DNA of 14,881 nt. Source: Dehalococcoidia bacterium (GTDB lineage Bacteria > Chloroflexota > Dehalococcoidia > Lucifugimonadales > UBA3495). A model generated the notes under the pieces. That model was not told the origin of the DNA. It did not search any database and worked only from the letters and a program-made list of their open reading frames with translations. Both the position numbers and the translations under genes were made by a program. The stretch lies in assembly GCA_022823105.1 (NCBI GenBank), contig JAJDXU010000442.1, forward strand, positions 1-14,881, read 5' to 3'. Of this stretch, positions 1 through 7,231 are shown piece after piece. Each line of letters starts with the position of its first letter. Within the stretch, counting starts at the first letter, position 1.

Positions 1-80
1 GGGGGGGGGGGGGGGGGGGGGGGGGGGGTTTGCGGGGCCCTTCTCCCGGGGTGGGGGGGGGGGGGGGGGGGCTTTGGGGG
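1..80. other. Poly-G contig end, probable artefact
   Basis: The first 28 bases are all G. After a short G/C-rich interruption a second run of about 18 G follows at roughly 53-71. Natural bacterial DNA seldom has such runs. G homopolymers at a read or contig end are typical of two-colour sequencing, where no signal is called as G. I treat the segment as unreliable sequence and not as biology. A true G-quadruplex-forming tract cannot be excluded from the sequence alone. Confidence 0.7.
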
Positions 81-102
81 CAGTGGCATTGGGGAGTTCG
101 GC

Positions 103-138
103 GTTTGGACGTGGGGCATTGTTTGGACATGGGGATTG
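103..138. repeat. Imperfect 18-bp tandem repeat
   Basis: Two adjacent 18-base units both begin gtttggac and share a tgggg core, matching at about 14 of 18 positions. They lie in G/T-rich sequence just inside the suspect poly-G end. The repeat may therefore be real or part of low-quality sequence. No function is evident. Confidence 0.4.
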
Positions 139-338
139 GGATGGCTCGGGGGATGGCGGCGGGACGGATTTGAGGCTCTTGTTAACTATGTTAGAGATGG
201 GTGACGAGTGGAGGAAAGGGGGAAGTGTCACCAGCGGTGGGAAAGAGTAGAGAGGGGATCTCGTGGAGAATCGAAAGTCCCTGGAGCCTGAATCAGGGCA
301 ATCGCATTTCGACCTTTGGCTCCTTGGTCCGGCATTCC

Positions 339-448
339 TGGATGCCGCCTTTCGCCGGTATGACGGCAGCCATTGCCTGGAGGCGACTGTTTCGCGACCG
401 TGGTCGTCATCCTGCGGCCTGTGGACTCCGGCTTTCGCCGGAGTGACG
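339..448. repeat. Pair of REP-like dispersed repeat units
   Basis: Two 27-base units, at 339-365 and 422-448, match at 22 of 27 positions. Each runs tgga, then a ccg...tttcgccgg core, then tgacg. In the second unit ctccgg and ccggag are inverted around ctttcg, so it can fold into a hairpin. The reverse complement resembles the widespread small palindromic repeats that read roughly GTCAT-CCGGCGAAAGCCGG-TCCA. Such units are usually intergenic and occur in many copies per genome. The first unit is more degenerate in its left arm. Family membership is by memory of the consensus. Confidence 0.6.
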
Positions 449-495
449 AATCTGTACATCCCAAATGGGATTGCCCCGGGATGCACACGGATTTC

Positions 496-524
496 TTGAC
501 TACCCCGGGCGAGCGTTGTAGTAT
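496..524 (+). promoter_or_regulatory. Candidate sigma70 promoter upstream of pyrG
   Basis: TTGACT at 496-501 is separated by exactly 17 bases from TAGTAT at 519-524. The -35 element matches 5 of 6 consensus bases and the -10 matches 4 of 6, including the key TA and final T. Transcription would begin near 531, leaving a leader of about 195 bases before the pyrG start codon. It is the best promoter-like pair I found in the gene-free region. Confidence 0.45.
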
Positions 525-726
525 GTGGGTGTTCAGGATGGCGCGCGTCCCGAATTGTTTACAGTGCGCACCGTCCAGTGCCGTTGGATCGACCGGCAGG
601 CAAGTCTTCCGGCGATCAGCTTTTTCCCAACGAGAAACGCCCCGTTGACGCGATACATGTCAGTCATGGTTGGCGCGACGGGCCTCACCACGATGAGGAT
701 GCGGGCGTTGATGTCACCAGGCGCGT

Positions 727-2388
727 ATGCCCACTAAGTACATTTTCGTAACCGGGGGCGTGGTCAGCTCCATCGGCAAGGGTATCTGCGTTGCGTCCAT
801 CGGCCGCATCCTGAAAAGTCAAGGGCTCTCGGTGACGGTGTTAAAGCTCGACCCCTATCTGAACGTGGACCCCGGGACAATGTCGCCCTACCAGCATGGC
901 GAGGTGTTCGTCACCAAGGACGGGGGCGAAACCGACCTGGACCTGGGGCACTACGAACGGTTCATCGACATCGAATTGACCAGGGACAGCAACGTGACGG
1001 CGGGCCAGGCATACCTGGAACTGATCACCCGCGAACGTCGCGGGGATTTCCTGGGCGGTACGATCCAGACGGTGCCCCACCTGACGAACGAGATCAAGGA
1101 CCGGTTGATCAACCTGGCGGAGAGGTCCAACTCGGACGTCGTGGTGGTGGAAGTGGGCGGCACGGTGGGAGACATTGAGGGCCTGCCATTCCTGGAAGCC
1201 ATACGGCAGATGCGCAACACCGTGGGTCGGCACAACGTTTTCTACGTGCACCTGACGCTGTTGCCGTACATCTCGGCATCGGAGGAACTGAAAACCAAAC
1301 CGACGCAGCACAGCGTAAAGGAACTGCGAAGCATCGGCATCCAGCCGGACGCGCTCATCTGCCGGAGCGACACGGAGATTACGCCGAGCATCCAGGAGAA
1401 GCTTTCGCTGTTCTGCGACGTGGAAACGGACGCGGTGTTCCCGATGCCCACGGTGAACAACGTTTACGAGGTTCCGCTGATCATGGAGGAATTCGGCCTG
1501 GGCCGGTATCTCTCGCAGTCGTTGAGCCTGGGCGGGCAGCGGGAACTGAGCGAATGGTATGACCTGGTGGACCGCATGAACGCCGCAGAGCGGACGGTCC
1601 CGATCGCAATCGTGGGGAAGTACGTGGAATATCCGGACTCCTACATGTCGGTGCGAGAGGCGCTGCGACACGCGGCGGCATCCTGCGGGCTGCGGGCGGA
1701 CGTGCGCTGGGTGCATTCCGAAGCGGTGGAGCGGGACGGACCGGAGGAACACCTGCGGGACGTGTGCGGCATCGTGGTGCCTGGAGGTTTCGGGCCGCGC
1801 GGCGTGCAGGGCATGGTGGAAACCAGCCGGTACGCAAGGCACAAAGAGGTGCCGTACCTAGGCCTCTGCCTGGGCATGCAGGTCATGGTGATCGACTGGG
1901 CGCGGGACGTTGCGGGGCTGCGATGGGCCAACTCGTCGGAACTGGACCCGGACTGCCAGCAGCCGGTGATCGATATCATGCACGGGCAGAGGGGCATCAC
2001 GGACCTGGGCGGGACGATGCGGCTGGGACAATATCCCTGCCGGCCGCAGAGCAAATCGCAGGTGGCCCAGGCGTACGGCGGCGACCGCGACCAGGTCATG
2101 GAGCGGCACCGGCACCGCTATGAGGTCAACAACAAATACCGGGAATCATTGGAAGCATCGGGGATGGTGATGAGCGGCCTGTCGCCGGACGGCGAACTTG
2201 TTGAGGCCGCGGAGGTGCCCAACCATCCCTTCATGGTGGGCGTGCAGTTTCATCCCGAATTTCAGTCGCGCCCGAATCGACCGCATCCGTTGTTCTGCGC
2301 CCTGATGGGCGAGGCCAGGAACACGGTGCGGGAAGGCAAGCAGTTGCCATTCAACCGGCCGGGTTGGTGGTCCTTTTCGACGCAGTAG
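727..2388 (+). CDS. pyrG: CTP synthase
   Basis: This enzyme converts UTP to CTP using ATP and ammonia released from glutamine, the last step of de novo CTP synthesis in the cytoplasm. The 553-residue product has the usual two-domain layout. The N-terminal synthetase domain (about 1-265) opens with the phosphate loop GGVVSSIGKG at 10-19 and the motif KLDPYLNVDPGTMSP at 40-54. The C-terminal class I glutaminase domain carries PGGFGPRG at 352-359, the nucleophile Cys381 in GLCLGMQ, and the His509/Glu511 pair in QFHPEF. Length is slightly above the common 530-545 because of a longer tail. The ATG at 727 gives the standard family N-terminus (MPTKYIFVTGG). Only a weak AGG lies upstream, at 719-721. 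The gene is first in a pyrG-tal-rho run. Confidence 0.98.
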   Translation: MPTKYIFVTGGVVSSIGKGICVASIGRILKSQGLSVTVLKLDPYLNVDPGTMSPYQHGEVFVTKDGGETDLDLGHYERFIDIELTRDSNVTAGQAYLELITRERRGDFLGGTIQTVPHLTNEIKDRLINLAERSNSDVVVVEVGGTVGDIEGLPFLEAIRQMRNTVGRHNVFYVHLTLLPYISASEELKTKPTQHSVKELRSIGIQPDALICRSDTEITPSIQEKLSLFCDVETDAVFPMPTVNNVYEVPLIMEEFGLGRYLSQSLSLGGQRELSEWYDLVDRMNAAERTVPIAIVGKYVEYPDSYMSVREALRHAAASCGLRADVRWVHSEAVERDGPEEHLRDVCGIVVPGGFGPRGVQGMVETSRYARHKEVPYLGLCLGMQVMVIDWARDVAGLRWANSSELDPDCQQPVIDIMHGQRGITDLGGTMRLGQYPCRPQSKSQVAQAYGGDRDQVMERHRHRYEVNNKYRESLEASGMVMSGLSPDGELVEAAEVPNHPFMVGVQFHPEFQSRPNRPHPLFCALMGEARNTVREGKQLPFNRPGWWSFSTQ

Positions 2389-2420
2389 AAGCTGGCAGAG
2401 CAGAATCTCGATCGCAGTTG

Positions 2421-2439
2421 GGCCGCGTTACCGGCGGCC
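2421..2439 (+). terminator. Weak hairpin in the pyrG-tal gap
   Basis: In the 178-base gap after pyrG, ggccgc (2421-2426) pairs with gcggcc (2434-2439) around a 7-base loop. No T run follows, so this is not a canonical intrinsic terminator. It could be a processing or Rho-linked element, or chance in GC-rich DNA. I see no strong promoter in the rest of the gap, although TTGACG occurs at 2526-2531 without a good -10. Confidence 0.2.
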
Positions 2440-2566
2440 GCCATTGTCTGAGTCGCGCAACGTACGATCCTGGCGCGAACATCCGGGCCATGAGGGGTCT
2501 CCCCGAGTGCGCATAAGCAACATTTTTGACGATACAGACGGGACAAATACAACGGGAGGATGACCA

Positions 2567-3226
2567 GTGAAACTCTTTCTGGACACCGCGAACATCGATG
2601 AGATCCGGTCCGGCGCCGAGCTGGGCGTGATCTCAGGCGTCACGACGAACCCGTCGCTGGCGGCCAAAGAGGGGATCGGAGGCGCGGCCGGCTACCGCGC
2701 TGCCGTGCAGGAAATCGCCGACATCATCGACGGCCCCATCTCGGTGGAGGTGGTGAGCACCGACGCGGCGGGCATGATTGCCGAGGGCAGAGACATCGCC
2801 GAGTGGATCCCCAACCCCTGGGTGAAAATCCCGAGCACCGAGGAGGGGTTCAAGGCGATCAGCGTACTGGCGCGGGACGGCATCCAGATCAACCAGACGC
2901 TGGTGTTCACCGTGAACCAGGCCCTGCTGGGCGCCAACGCGGGCAGCACCGTGGTGAGTCCCTTCGTGGGGCGCCTGGACGACATCGGCCAGGACGGCAT
3001 GGAGCTGGTCCGGGACATCGTTGCCGTGTACCGGGAGCAGAATGTGGAGACGATGGTGATGGCGGCCAGCATTCGCGGAGCGCGACACTGCACCACCGCC
3101 GCGGCCGCCGGCGCGGACATTTCCACCGTGCCGTACAACGTATTGACCCAGATGATCAAACACCCATTGACCGACGCCGGCCTGTCGCGATTCCTGCAGG
3201 ACTGGCAGCAAGCATCCGGAGGCTGA
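2567..3226 (+). CDS. tal: Transaldolase, small TalC/FSA-type family
   Basis: The product is a 219-residue single-domain TIM-barrel aldolase of the MipB/TalC family, acting in the non-oxidative pentose phosphate pathway. It forms a Schiff base through Lys87 in NPWVKIPS. The family N-terminus KLFLDTANIDEI and the GVTTNPSL motif at 24-31 are clear. The C-terminal MAASIRGARH and GADISTVPYNVL blocks also match. Two positions that separate true transaldolases from fructose-6-phosphate aldolases are Glu61 (Gln in E. coli FSA) and Phe133 in SPFVGR (Tyr in FSA). Both point to transaldolase. Translation starts at GTG 2567, fixed by a strong GGGAGGA Shine-Dalgarno at 2554-2560. The stop lies only 4 bases before rho, so the two genes are probably co-transcribed. 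Confidence 0.95.
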   Translation: MKLFLDTANIDEIRSGAELGVISGVTTNPSLAAKEGIGGAAGYRAAVQEIADIIDGPISVEVVSTDAAGMIAEGRDIAEWIPNPWVKIPSTEEGFKAISVLARDGIQINQTLVFTVNQALLGANAGSTVVSPFVGRLDDIGQDGMELVRDIVAVYREQNVETMVMAASIRGARHCTTAAAAGADISTVPYNVLTQMIKHPLTDAGLSRFLQDWQQASGG

Positions 3227-3230
3227 CGAT

Positions 3231-4667
3231 ATGGTTCGCGCCCGCACCGGGGCCCCAACCGCCCCCCGCCGACGACGCCGTCCCCCACCGGTCGATGACG
3301 ACGCGAAGCTCGCCATGGACCGAGGGCGAGATGAGGACGCTGATGGCGATTTTCCAGCGCCCTCCAACGGAGCCTACACCGGAAATCCGGTGGACATAGT
3401 GGACCTGGCGACGATGTCGCAGGCCGATCTGATGCAACTTGCGCCCGAGGTGGGACTGCGGGACGACGGCAATCTGTCCGAGCTGGGACGGGACGCGCTG
3501 TTCCACCGGGTGCGCCAGGCCGCCGCCGCGAGGAACCAACTGGTGGCGTCGGGCGTGCTTGAGGTGATGGACGCCGGGCACGGGTTGCTGCGGTCGATGC
3601 ATTACCCGCCGGTGGCCGGCGACGTTTTTGTTGGACAGTCGCAGATCCGCCGCTCCAACCTGAAGACCGGCGACACGGTGTCGGGAACGGTGCGGCCTCC
3701 GAAGGACGGCGAACGGCACCACGGCCTGACGCGGGTCACCAGCATCAACCTCATGGAGCCGGAGCAGCAGACGCAGGCCAACCGCCGCATTTTTGAGTCG
3801 CTGACGCCCATATTTCCCAACGACCACATCGTGCTGGAACACGCGCAGGGCGGATTGCCCTCCCGCATGATCGACCTGTTCGCGCCCATCGGGTTGGGGC
3901 AACGCGGGCTGGTGGTCTCGCCTCCCAAGGCGGGCAAGACCACGGTGCTGCGCCAGATCGCCGCGGCCATCACCGAGAACCGCCCGGACGTCATCCTCAT
4001 GGTGGTGCTCATCGGGGAGCGGCCGGAGGAAGTCACGGAGATGAGGCGCGCCGTCAAGGGCGACGTGTTCGCATCGACGTTCGACGAGTCAGTGGAGGAA
4101 CAGTGCCGCGTGGCCGAGTTGGCGGTGGAACGCGCCAAGCGCATGACGGAAACCGGCCGCGACGTGGTGATCCTGCTGGACAGCATCACCCGGCTGACGC
4201 GGGCGTACAACCTGGCGCTGCCGACCTCGGGGCGGACGCTGTCGGGCGGCATCGACCCTGCGGCGCTGTATCCGGCCAAGCGATTCATTGGCGCGGCGCG
4301 CAACCTGGAGGAAGGCGGTTCGCTGACCATCATCGCCACCTGCCTGCTGGACACCGGCAGCCGGATGGACGAGGTGATCTACGAGGAATTCAAGGGCACC
4401 GGCAACATGGAGCTGCACCTGGACCGCCGGCTGGCGGACCAGCGTTACTTCCCGGCCATCGACGTGGTGCGGAGCGGGACACGGAAGGAGGAGTTGCTGT
4501 ACGACGCAGAGACGGTACCGCAGATCTGGCTCCTGCGCCGGATGGTCACGCTGGCGTCGGGCGGCGACCAGGCCAACATGGGCGACGCCACCAAGAGGGT
4601 GTTGGAGCGGCTGGCCCGCACGCGGACGAACTCCGAATTCCTGACCAACCTGACCAAAGATTCCTAG
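3231..4667 (+). CDS. rho: Transcription termination factor Rho
   Basis: Rho is a ring-shaped RNA-dependent ATPase that ends transcription. The 478-residue protein has a disordered, Arg/Pro- and acid-rich extension (1-52). It is followed by a Rho-N helical domain (about 55-105), a cold-shock-type RNA-binding domain (about 108-172) and the hexameric ATPase core. Walker A is PPKAGKTT at 231-238 and Walker B is VVILLDS at 312-318. The LIGERPEEVTEM block (260-271) holds the catalytic-loop glutamate. The Q-loop region LPTSGRTLSGG and the C-terminal YEEFKGTGNMELHL block are well kept. The RNA-binding domain lacks several aromatic residues conserved in E. coli Rho, as described in the findings. ATG 3231 has GGAGG at 3218-3222, inside the end of tal, implying translational coupling. 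Met29 is a less likely start. Confidence 0.97.
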   Translation: MVRARTGAPTAPRRRRRPPPVDDDAKLAMDRGRDEDADGDFPAPSNGAYTGNPVDIVDLATMSQADLMQLAPEVGLRDDGNLSELGRDALFHRVRQAAAARNQLVASGVLEVMDAGHGLLRSMHYPPVAGDVFVGQSQIRRSNLKTGDTVSGTVRPPKDGERHHGLTRVTSINLMEPEQQTQANRRIFESLTPIFPNDHIVLEHAQGGLPSRMIDLFAPIGLGQRGLVVSPPKAGKTTVLRQIAAAITENRPDVILMVVLIGERPEEVTEMRRAVKGDVFASTFDESVEEQCRVAELAVERAKRMTETGRDVVILLDSITRLTRAYNLALPTSGRTLSGGIDPAALYPAKRFIGAARNLEEGGSLTIIATCLLDTGSRMDEVIYEEFKGTGNMELHLDRRLADQRYFPAIDVVRSGTRKEELLYDAETVPQIWLLRRMVTLASGGDQANMGDATKRVLERLARTRTNSEFLTNLTKDS

Positions 4668-4668
4668 T

Positions 4669-4704
4669 CCGGCGAAGCTTGCCCGGCGAAGCTTGCCCGG
4701 CGAA
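4669..4704. repeat. 14-bp tandem repeat just after rho
   Basis: The unit ccggcgaagcttgc occurs twice exactly (4669-4682 and 4683-4696) and is followed by the first 8 bases of a third copy (4697-4704). The array begins 2 bases after the rho stop codon. It contains HindIII-type aagctt palindromes but no long hairpin. No function is known to me. Confidence 0.9.
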
Positions 4705-4720
4705 CCTTTGACCACTGTCG

Positions 4721-4745
4721 GGGGCGGCCAACCGGTCGCCCCTTT
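4721..4745 (+). terminator. Candidate intrinsic terminator of the pyrG-tal-rho block
   Basis: The sequence ggggcggcc (4721-4729) pairs with ggtcgcccc (4734-4742) around an AACC tetraloop. The stem has 9 pairs, one of them G-U. It is followed by only three T, so the termination signal is modest. Its place 50 bases after rho and just ahead of a new promoter supports the reading. Confidence 0.5.
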
Positions 4746-4770
4746 GCGTAAGACGCCGCCGATGCCGTCA

Positions 4771-4800
4771 ACGACATGGGTTGGCGAATGGCCTTATAAT
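4771..4800 (+). promoter_or_regulatory. Promoter for the Uma2 gene, perfect -10
   Basis: TATAAT at 4795-4800 is a perfect -10 element. An 18-base spacer upstream lies ACGACA (4771-4776), matching 4 of 6 -35 bases. Transcription would begin near 4807, about 19 bases before the ATG at 4826. The element also shows that the upstream in-frame TTG at 4781 cannot be the start on this transcript. Confidence 0.6.
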
Positions 4801-4825
4801 GGCATTCGGAAGGGAACAATCAACC

Positions 4826-5437
4826 ATGACCACGCCGACGAAACCTCGCAGCGGGATGCGGGTATCCATCGCCGAGTACCTTGAGCTGGATCTTCCGGAA
4901 CCGGACGACAAGCGCAAGATGGAGCTGGACGACGGGATACTGTACATCATGCCGAGACCGAGGATTGCCCACCAACGGGCACAGGTCCGATTGAGTCACT
5001 ATTTCAGTGCCTACGAGGACACATTTGACGATCCGGCCTTCGAGATACACGCCGAGGTTGTGGTCGCACTTCCGTCGGAGCTGCCCCGCCTGTTTGTTCC
5101 CGACCTGGTGGTGATCCTGCGCGGCAACGACGCAGGGGTTGGCGAGCGGATGATCGAAGGCGTGCCCGATATCGTAGTGGAGATCCTGTCATCGGACCGC
5201 AATCGCGATTTAGTGCGCAAACGGCAGGTGTACGCCGAGGCCGGCGTTCCTGAATACTGGATCTTCGACGACGCCAACGAAACGGCAACTCCGCTGGAAC
5301 TGCGGGATGGTGAATACGTGGAAAGGCCCGCGCTGACAGTGGGCGACACTCTGACCACGCCGCTGCTGCCCGGTCTGGAAATCCCCCTGGCCGGCATTTT
5401 CCGACACCGCAGCCGGCCGCGGTCGGCACGGGAGTAG
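4826..5437 (+). CDS. Uma2 family protein, PD-(D/E)XK endonuclease fold
   Basis: This 203-residue protein belongs to the Uma2 (DUF820) family. These proteins have a restriction-endonuclease-like fold, are abundant in Cyanobacteria and Chloroflexota, and mostly have unknown targets. The expected active-site set is present: Asp93 in VPDLVVI, Glu119 in DIVVEILS, and Lys132 in the RKRQVYAEAGVPEYW signature. The trailing aGVpEYWI(F/V)D block (140-148) is diagnostic. ATG 4826 has GGAAGGG at 4808-4814 and lies downstream of the perfect -10 element. A TTG at 4781 would add 15 residues but lies upstream of the likely transcription start. The stop is 6 bases before the response regulator gene, so it may lead that operon. 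A nuclease role is inferred from the fold only. Confidence 0.88.
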   Translation: MTTPTKPRSGMRVSIAEYLELDLPEPDDKRKMELDDGILYIMPRPRIAHQRAQVRLSHYFSAYEDTFDDPAFEIHAEVVVALPSELPRLFVPDLVVILRGNDAGVGERMIEGVPDIVVEILSSDRNRDLVRKRQVYAEAGVPEYWIFDDANETATPLELRDGEYVERPALTVGDTLTTPLLPGLEIPLAGIFRHRSRPRSARE

Positions 5438-5443
5438 AGAGCA

Positions 5444-6226
5444 ATGGCTCCGCGGTCCGGAAACATACTGATCGTTGACGATGAGGCGACCTCCGCCATC
5501 GTGCGTGCGGTGCGGCGTCGGCTTGAGGACGAGGGCTGGACCACCAATGTGGTGAGCAAGGAAGCGCACGGCTCCGCCGACGACATGCTGTGGGCGGCGT
5601 TGGAGGCGATTGAGGACTCCATGCCCGACGGCGTGATCCTGGACGTGAGGCTCGGCGATTACAGGGACGACCAGTTCAAGGGTCTGGACCTGCTCAAGAA
5701 GATAGTCGAAGAGCAGCCGCGCCTGCCCGTGTTGATGTTCACCCAGTACAGCCAGGGCGTGGAGCGGGACACGGTCGCGAGAAGCGCATTGCAGGTTGAG
5801 GCGCCGGTTGAGTTCATTGACAAGCTGGCGTCGCCGGAAGAGGTGGCGCTGCGCATGCGGCGTCTGGTGGGAGCGGAGCCCGGGACCATCGCCATCGGGA
5901 GCCGCATATTGATGGACGACGACGCCGGCGCGGTGCTGGTGATTGGCGACGACGGCACGCAGACTCCGGTGGCGGACGTCAGGGGCCGACGGTTCGACAT
6001 CCTGCGCGAGCTTGCGCAGGCCTGGTATCGCAGCCCGGGCAACGTGGTGCCGTTCGACCGCCTCGAACGCTACCTGGAGGGGGACGACACCCGGGCCTCG
6101 CTGAGGGTGCGGATTCGCGAGATCAAGGTGGCGATGGGGCGGGCCCTGGGCCGGCCGCTGGGCGCCAACGACTTCATAGTGAGCGTGCGGGACCGGGGCT
6201 ACCGGCTGCTGCCGCCGCGGGACTAG
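5444..6226 (+). CDS. OmpR/PhoB-type response regulator
   Basis: The 260-residue protein is a two-component transcription regulator. The receiver domain (about 6-142) has the acidic pair Asp12/Asp13 in ILIVDDE, the phospho-acceptor Asp67 in VILDVRLGD, Thr100 in MFTQYS, and Lys127 in PVEFIDK. A linker segment (about 145-178) leads to a winged-helix DNA-binding domain (about 180-256). Its LRVRIREIK recognition region and closing FIVSVRDRGYRLLPP strand-turn are typical of the OmpR class. The insertion GDYRDDQFKG after Asp67 lengthens that loop relative to short receivers. A GGAG at 5431-5434 serves the ATG 5444. The gene is followed after 9 bases by a histidine kinase, its likely partner. The target genes cannot be told from the window. 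Confidence 0.93.
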   Translation: MAPRSGNILIVDDEATSAIVRAVRRRLEDEGWTTNVVSKEAHGSADDMLWAALEAIEDSMPDGVILDVRLGDYRDDQFKGLDLLKKIVEEQPRLPVLMFTQYSQGVERDTVARSALQVEAPVEFIDKLASPEEVALRMRRLVGAEPGTIAIGSRILMDDDAGAVLVIGDDGTQTPVADVRGRRFDILRELAQAWYRSPGNVVPFDRLERYLEGDDTRASLRVRIREIKVAMGRALGRPLGANDFIVSVRDRGYRLLPPRD

Positions 6227-6235
6227 GTTTGGCAC

Positions 6236-7219
6236 ATGGCAACGATACCGTCCCGGCACACGGGAGGACATCCGATACTGGCCTACGCGGGAATCCTGCT
6301 CGCCGTGGCGGGCCTGGCCGTGATGGTGGCGTCGCTGTTCGTTCCGCTGACGTGGCTGTTTCCGGAGCCGTGGCCGGTTGAACCGTTGTCGTACTTCGGC
6401 ATCGCCGGGGTGGTGGTGGGCCTGGTCATTGCGGTGGGAGGCTACATGGCCTCCGGAGGGCGCAACGGCAACGGAAAGGGTTCCAACGGAGTGGACGACT
6501 GGAGCCGGCTGACGGAGCAGCAATTCGAAACCTTCCAGCATGACCTGGGCCGTCCCATGCGACGCATCCTGGGCAAGTGCCGGGAGGTGCGCGGGGTGCT
6601 GGCGGCCACGGGGGAGGACGTATCCATCGTGGTCCACGAACTGCTGGACGAAATCGAGGAACAGGCCCCGTCGTTCCGGCTGATGATGGGGAACATGCAG
6701 GTGATGATCAACCTGGAAGCGCCCGACGCGCCCACCGAACGCTATCCGGTGGAGCCGACGGCGGTGGTCAGCCGCATCGTGGAGCGTTACATGGGCCAGG
6801 CATCCGAACAGGGCAAGGACATCGCCTGGTGGTCGGAGCCCGAGGAATTCGGGCTGGTGCATTCCGACGCGGCCGCGCTGGAGCACATCATCGCCAACCT
6901 GGTTGATAACGCGCTGCGCTACGGGGGCGACTACATAGAAATCTCGGTGGCGCGCGACGCCAGCGTGTTCAGGGTGAACGTGAGCGACAATGGCCCCGGC
7001 ATACCCGACCACTACCGTCCGCACCTGTTCACGCGGGGCTGGACTCCGGAGATGGGGCGCAGCGAGGAAAAGACGTCGTCGGGTCTTGGCCTGTATATCA
7101 GCCGCACGCTGGCCCACCGGTACGGCGGTGAATTGTCGGTGGAGTCGGTGTCCGCTCCACAGCCGGGCCATCACACCGCGTTCACCCTCACGCTGCCCAT
7201 AGGCTCGCCCGAGGGCTGA
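6236..7219 (+). CDS. Membrane histidine kinase, short-loop sensor type
   Basis: This 327-residue sensor kinase is the probable partner of the response regulator just upstream. Two membrane segments are visible (about 13-36 and 52-72), joined by only about 15 residues. There is therefore no real extracytoplasmic sensor domain. The cytoplasmic part has an H-box with the phospho-accepting His102 in FQHDLGRPMRR. The HATPase_c domain has an N-box NLVDNALRYGG (221-231), a G1 box DNGPGIP (251-257) and a G2 box SSGLGLYISR (281-290). The ATG at 6236 has only AGG (6225-6227) upstream, overlapping the previous stop, which suggests coupled translation. The architecture resembles intramembrane-sensing kinases, which often respond to envelope stress. 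The signal here is unknown. Confidence 0.93.
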   Translation: MATIPSRHTGGHPILAYAGILLAVAGLAVMVASLFVPLTWLFPEPWPVEPLSYFGIAGVVVGLVIAVGGYMASGGRNGNGKGSNGVDDWSRLTEQQFETFQHDLGRPMRRILGKCREVRGVLAATGEDVSIVVHELLDEIEEQAPSFRLMMGNMQVMINLEAPDAPTERYPVEPTAVVSRIVERYMGQASEQGKDIAWWSEPEEFGLVHSDAAALEHIIANLVDNALRYGGDYIEISVARDASVFRVNVSDNGPGIPDHYRPHLFTRGWTPEMGRSEEKTSSGLGLYISRTLAHRYGGELSVESVSAPQPGHHTAFTLTLPIGSPEG

Positions 7220-7231
7220 TCGGTGGTGGGC

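Larger units (their letters stand above)
1..726. other. Gene-free stretch before pyrG
   Basis: No convincing gene lies here. Open frames of 70-91 codons exist on both strands, but they overlap each other, lack a good ribosome-binding site and resemble no family I know. The stretch holds the poly-G end, an imperfect 18-bp tandem repeat (103-138), two REP-like units (339-365 and 422-448) and a candidate promoter (496-524). The roughly 200 bases between that promoter and pyrG would be a long 5' leader. I see no riboswitch or attenuator fold in it that I could name. Confidence 0.6.

Noticed and set aside
531..726. Riboswitch or CTP-sensing attenuator in the pyrG leader
   Set aside because: I could not find a terminator with T run, nor the C-rich start region used in the known pyrG attenuation mechanism.
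525..737. 70-codon + strand frame ahead of pyrG
   Set aside because: It overlaps the pyrG start, has no ribosome site and no family resemblance. It lies in what is likely the untranslated leader.
841..1842. Open frame of 333 codons on the minus strand
   Set aside because: It is antisense to pyrG, with no ribosome site or recognisable motif.
4669..4704. Possible CRISPR-like array after rho
   Set aside because: The 14-bp units are directly adjacent with no spacers, too short and too few for a CRISPR array.
4781..4825. Upstream TTG start for the Uma2 gene
   Set aside because: The perfect -10 box lies inside this stretch, so the transcript would begin after it. The ATG at 4826 has a ribosome site.
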